Source: CAZHNW01 sp942491575
GTDB taxonomy: Bacteria > Spirochaetota > UBA4802 > UBA5550
Length of the DNA stretch: 64,000 nt
Direction of reading: 5' to 3'
NCBI GenBank assembly: GCA_942491575.1
Contig: CALOBT010000025.1
Location: 248,001 to 312,000, forward strand
The position numbers and the translations under genes were made by a program. Each line of letters begins with the position of its first letter. Positions within the stretch are counted from its first letter, which is position 1. Of the stretch, positions 60,530 through 64,000 are shown one piece after another. The notes beneath the pieces are model-generated. The model had not been told where the DNA came from. It worked only from the letters and a program-made list of their open reading frames with translations, and made no database searches.

Positions 60530-62125
60530 CTACAGTACAACCCTGTCGGGCAGCAGGGCCCTGTAATCATCTTTTGATTCAGCAAGAGGCAGTTCCTCAA
60601 AGATAAATTTCAGATATTTATATGGCTCCAGACCATTAGCCCTGGCCGATTCTACGAGGCTGTAAAGAATCGCACTGGAATGAGCGCCTCTGGGAGTATT
60701 TGAAAACAACCAGTTTTTCCGTCCCATTACAAATGGTCTGATTGCATTCTCGGTAAGATTATTGTCAGGTGTCAAGAGATAATGATCAACATATTTGATC
60801 AGTTTATCCCATTGATCCAGCGTATACCTGATAGCTTCACCAGCCTTGCTTTTAGGTGTCACAGAATCGACCTGAGTTTGCAGCCAGTTATAAAAGGCAT
60901 CAAGTAGAGGAGTAACTTCTTTCTTGCGCGTTTCAACGAATTTTTCAGCAGAGAGATTCGCTTGTCTCAACTTTTTTTCAATAGCATATATCTTCTTGAT
61001 GTAATCCATACCTTTGAAACCCACCTTGGACTTCTTATTTAGCTTATATGCCTGTTCAAAGTATCTTCGGGCATGGGCAAAGCAGCCTACATGAAAAATG
61101 CAATCTTTCTCTGAAGCCTTATTATAGCCAGCATATCCATCAGTTTGCAGGTAACCAGTATATTCTTTAAGAAACTTGTCGGGAATTTCGCCAGACCGGG
61201 TTGGGTGATACTGGTAGAGCACCAATGGTTTTTCCTCTGGAGTATATCCCATGGTGACCCACATGTATGACTTGCTCTCTGCTTTCCTTCCCGGTTCTCT
61301 AAGAACCTGCAAAGATGTTTCATCCATTCTAATTACGGGCCCACCTCTTATCTCATCAACCATAAGATCAATTAGTGGTTTACACTTCTCAGCTGCAAGA
61401 AGAGACCAGTTACACAAAGTCGCCCTTGATAATTCAATATCCAGCCGTTCAAATATTTTTGACTGCCGGAAAAAGGGCAACGCGTCACAGAATTTTGCTG
61501 TTACTGTATAAGCAACTAATCCGGCACTGGCAATTCCCTGAGGGATAAGCCGTGGTGGCATAGTTGCTATTTTTATTTCAGGAATTTCTTCAATTTCAAA
61601 TCCTTCACAGGCACAGGGGCCATACTTCTTTCTGATGTGCTTGTTAACAATCATCTTTGGAGGGATAATATCGAGTTCTTCAGATGTTACTTCTCCAATG
61701 GTCGGGCGTTCTTTGCCACAACATGGACATGCTTTCTCTTCGTCTGAAAGATCATGGATGATTTCTTCTCTATCAATATAGGCTGGCAAAGGCTTTCTAC
61801 CCCGTTTTTTGCGGGTATGGCCTTTTACGTCAGTTGCTTTTTCTGCCTGTTTAGCCGGTTCATTTTCTTCACAGGAACCATCTTCTGCTTCATTGAAAAG
61901 ACGCATCTGGTTCTCATCTTCAGGGGTAAGCTTTTCACTCTTTTTCCCATAGAGCATTCGCTGAAGAGATTTGTATTTTTCTTGAAGGTATGAATGTTCT
62001 TCCTTTAGAGAGGTATGTTCTTCCTCAAGCTTTGAGTATGCTTCCTTTTTTTCGTTTGAAAGATTGATAATTATATCTTTTAACTTTTCATAATCGTCCG
62101 GAAGGTTGTTTTTGTTAATACTCAT
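60530..62125 (-). CDS. tnpC: IS66 transposase TnpC (copy 2)
   Basis: The 531-residue DDE transposase has the coiled coil, CPCCGKERP zinc finger, RMDETS and NAIRPFVMGRKNW motifs intact. It is the transposase of the complete element and is presumed active, because the copy shows no frame damage. Confidence 0.95.
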   Translation of the reverse strand: MSINKNNLPDDYEKLKDIIINLSNEKKEAYSKLEEEHTSLKEEHSYLQEKYKSLQRMLYGKKSEKLTPEDENQMRLFNEAEDGSCEENEPAKQAEKATDVKGHTRKKRGRKPLPAYIDREEIIHDLSDEEKACPCCGKERPTIGEVTSEELDIIPPKMIVNKHIRKKYGPCACEGFEIEEIPEIKIATMPPRLIPQGIASAGLVAYTVTAKFCDALPFFRQSKIFERLDIELSRATLCNWSLLAAEKCKPLIDLMVDEIRGGPVIRMDETSLQVLREPGRKAESKSYMWVTMGYTPEEKPLVLYQYHPTRSGEIPDKFLKEYTGYLQTDGYAGYNKASEKDCIFHVGCFAHARRYFEQAYKLNKKSKVGFKGMDYIKKIYAIEKKLRQANLSAEKFVETRKKEVTPLLDAFYNWLQTQVDSVTPKSKAGEAIRYTLDQWDKLIKYVDHYLLTPDNNLTENAIRPFVMGRKNWLFSNTPRGAHSSAILYSLVESARANGLEPYKYLKFIFEELPLAESKDDYRALLPDRVVL

Positions 62126-62167
62126 GAATCCATCATGGAGAAATGAAAAATAATTAATACTACTTTT

Positions 62168-62515
62168 TTATGAAACCGAGGAATAATTTAATTTTTTGTG
62201 AGCACTAAAAAAATTGATGCCATCAAAAAGCATCTCAAGCTGCTTCTCTGTAATCTCTCTGCATTCATCAGCATTCTTTGGCCAGGGAAACTTCTCTTCT
62301 TCCAGTCTTTTGAGCCACATGCAGAAACCATTTCTATCCCAGTAAATGATTTTTAATCTGCGTCTATTTCTGTTGCAGAAAACATAAAGGTTTCCAGTAA
62401 ATGGATCATGTTGCAGCTCTTCCTGGATTAACACTGTCAGGCCATTGATCTGTTTTCTCATATCAGTAGGCCCTGGTTTTAAAAATATCTTAACATTTTC
62501 CCAGTTGATTTTCAT
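62168..62515 (-). CDS. tnpB: IS66 accessory protein TnpB (copy 2)
   Basis: The 115-residue IS66 Orf2 protein begins MKINWENVKIFLKPGPTD. Its ATG overlaps the tnpA stop by 4 nt (ATGA). Confidence 0.94.
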   Translation of the reverse strand: MKINWENVKIFLKPGPTDMRKQINGLTVLIQEELQHDPFTGNLYVFCNRNRRRLKIIYWDRNGFCMWLKRLEEEKFPWPKNADECREITEKQLEMLFDGINFFSAHKKLNYSSVS

Positions 62516-62820
62516 GAATCATCCCTCAGAGCTGATATGATTTTCCTCAGTGTTTTTTCAGAAAAATCATCAGGGATTAATATCTTTAGATCATCCTGAA
62601 GAATAATTTCCAACTTTTCTGATTTTCCTGGATAATATTTAACAGGTAATTGCTGAAGTGATGTTGATTTATTTTCCTGATCAAATAGCCTTTTCCATTT
62701 ATTGAAAGTCCAGTAGCCAAGGTTATTTTGTCTGCAGTATTCGCGTTGTGTTGTGCTGGCTGTTTTGAATAACTGATAATGCTGCTGCCAGTAATCTCGG
62801 GTTGAATTTTTCCGACTCAT
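62512..62820 (-). CDS. tnpA: IS66 protein TnpA (copy 2)
   Basis: The 102-residue protein has a helix-turn-helix-like N-terminus (FKTASTTQREYCRQNNLGYW, FNKWKRLF) typical of IS66 OrfA. AAGGAG lies 7 nt before the ATG. First gene of the intact element. Confidence 0.9.
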   Translation of the reverse strand: MSRKNSTRDYWQQHYQLFKTASTTQREYCRQNNLGYWTFNKWKRLFDQENKSTSLQQLPVKYYPGKSEKLEIILQDDLKILIPDDFSEKTLRKIISALRDDS

Positions 62821-62888
62821 ATAGTTCTCCTTGTTTTTTATGGAGAACTATATCATGCTGGTCAAGATGCAGTTGTTTTGACGCTTAC

Positions 62889-64000
62889 ATTTTACTACCG
62901 GTGAAATTATAGAACAATTGAGAAAGAGCATCAGACTTACTGACAATATTAAACTGAAAATATTTTCAGATGAAAGAGAATTCTCATCTATCTCCAAAAT
63001 GATATCATCGACATTTGCCATCGACGTTATGGGGGACAACTTTTCCAAAATTGAATCATCAACAAAACTTCTAAAAAAAATCCTTAAAGAAAATCAGAGG
63101 ATTGATAATCCAAAAATAGTTACAAACAAGGGAAAACCCGAAGCAAAAATAAGTATCGATAAAGACAAAATGGCATCCTATGGTTTGTCCCTGCAGCAAG
63201 TAGCAGAACATATACGTGCTTCTATCAAAGGCGAATATGCAGGTATATTTTATAAACATGATGATCAATTTGATATAACTGTTCGCCTCCAGAAAAGATT
63301 TCGTAAAGACGTTTCACATCTCAATGACATTCTCATAAAAGGAGAAAAGATAAATAATATACCATTGAAATCTTTCGCATCAGTAGAAATTCAATCAGGG
63401 TATAGCAAAATATTCCGTAAAAACCAGCAGCGATATATCAGCATTCAATGCGATTCCTCTGCCGATATCGGTTCTCTTTTTGAAGAAATAGAAGGTATAA
63501 TTCGTACGACCGTTTTGCCTGCCGATACCGAAGCTCATATTTCTGAAGAAATTATCGCTGTAAAAGATTCTATTAAAAGCCTGATTCTCTCCCTTATTTT
63601 ATCGGTAGTACTCATTTATATGATCCTTGCTTCACAGTTCGAATCTTTCATCAAGCCAGCTTTAATAATGGTGACGGTACCGCTAACTCTTTCAGGGACT
63701 TCCCTCGCATTGCTTCTGACAGCTAATTCGCTGAATGTAATGTCTATTATGGGGATGATACTACTTTCCGGGATTGTTGTTAATAATGCAATAGTTCTTC
63801 TTGAATATATAACACAATACAGGCAAAGTGGTCATCCCCTGGCTGAAGCGATTGTTCTGGGCTCCTCGGAACGTCTCAGGCCAATACTAATGACGACGTT
63901 AACTACTATTCTCGGCCTGGTTCCATTGGCCATCGGACTTCAGGAAGGAGGAGAAATACAGTCACCCATGGCAATTACTGTTATTGGCGGACTCATGGTT
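62889..64000 (+). pseudogene. RND efflux permease (AcrB/HAE1 type), 5' part lost to IS66
   Basis: The frame starting at base 62897 is open to the window end (368 codons), with no native start. It covers part of the second half of an RND pump: the periplasmic region (SLQQVAEHIRASIKGEYAG, IPLKSFASVEIQSG, FRKNQQRYISI), then membrane helices (SLILSVVLIYMILASQFESF, then ALIMVTVPLTLSGTSLALLL). The TM10-type motif GIVVNNAIVLLEYI and RPILMTTLTTILGLVPLA follow. The first half, including the proton-relay TM4, is missing; the IS66 right end stands in its place. The 3' end is outside the window. Confidence 0.85.

Larger units (their letters stand above)
60514..62888 (-). mobile_element. IS66-family element, copy 2 (complete)
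   Basis: A 2375-bp element bounded by GTAAGCGTCAAA and TTTTGACGCTTAC. It contains tnpA, tnpB and tnpC in order on the minus strand. No matching 8-bp target duplication is visible: flanks are CAACTTTT on the left and ATTTTACT on the right. A deletion from its right end is therefore likely. Confidence 0.93.

Noticed and set aside
58409..62888. Composite transposon formed by the two IS66 copies
   Set aside because: There is no cargo between the copies, copy 1 lacks one end, and no flanking target duplication is present.

Overview
The window looks like chromosome from a Gram-negative, lipoprotein-rich bacterium. My best guess is a free-living spirochaete. The reasons are many secreted lipoproteins and beta-barrels, two membrane-anchored AraC regulators, a murein-peptide ligase (mpl), Pmp-like beta-helix proteins, LVIVD-propeller and RHS proteins, and an rpsT-hup pair. 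This is family-level inference, not a phylogenetic placement.

1-31 kb is vertical-looking, more GC-rich DNA. A leftward operon (12762 to beyond base 1) encodes three paralogous alpha-repeat lipoproteins, a zinc-peptidase/NHL-propeller lipoprotein and two outer-membrane beta-barrels. A 7TM-AraC regulator lies divergently beside it. Then come a slipin-NfeD pair, mpl, small secreted proteins, a second 7TM-AraC regulator, a CsgG/DUF5683 protein, an Ig/LVIVD-propeller lipoprotein, and a rightward operon of two internally duplicated beta-helix proteins around a GIY-YIG protein. rpsT, a HU/IHF gene and tRNA-Val(TAC) follow; the tRNA overlaps the end of the HU gene.

31.7-52.2 kb is an AT-richer accessory and defence island starting at tRNA-Val. 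It begins with a truncated integrase, two IS remnants and a beheaded ion-channel gene. Next is a type I restriction-modification operon (hsdM-hsdS-DUF3800-hsdR) with mrr upstream, then a promoter-driven pair of a PD-(D/E)XK nuclease-like protein and an MBL-fold hydrolase. A second recombination module (excisionase-like protein plus intact tyrosine recombinase) is followed by an AAA_14/DUF4143 ATPase with two operator-like palindromes around its promoter, and by a VapBC-TOTE primase-helicase operon. Three related att-like sites (46.57, 48.58 and 52.08 kb) separate these modules. A 389-bp piece of the TOTE gene is repeated exactly 6300 bp to its left.

52.3-64 kb carries a DUF4382-like lipoprotein, an SH3 protein and a large RHS protein ending in an M23 peptidase, with a 9-G tract in its reading frame. 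A tandem pair of almost identical IS66 elements follows. The RHS gene on one side and an RND efflux gene on the other, divergently oriented, have both lost their 5' parts, which points to an IS-associated deletion.
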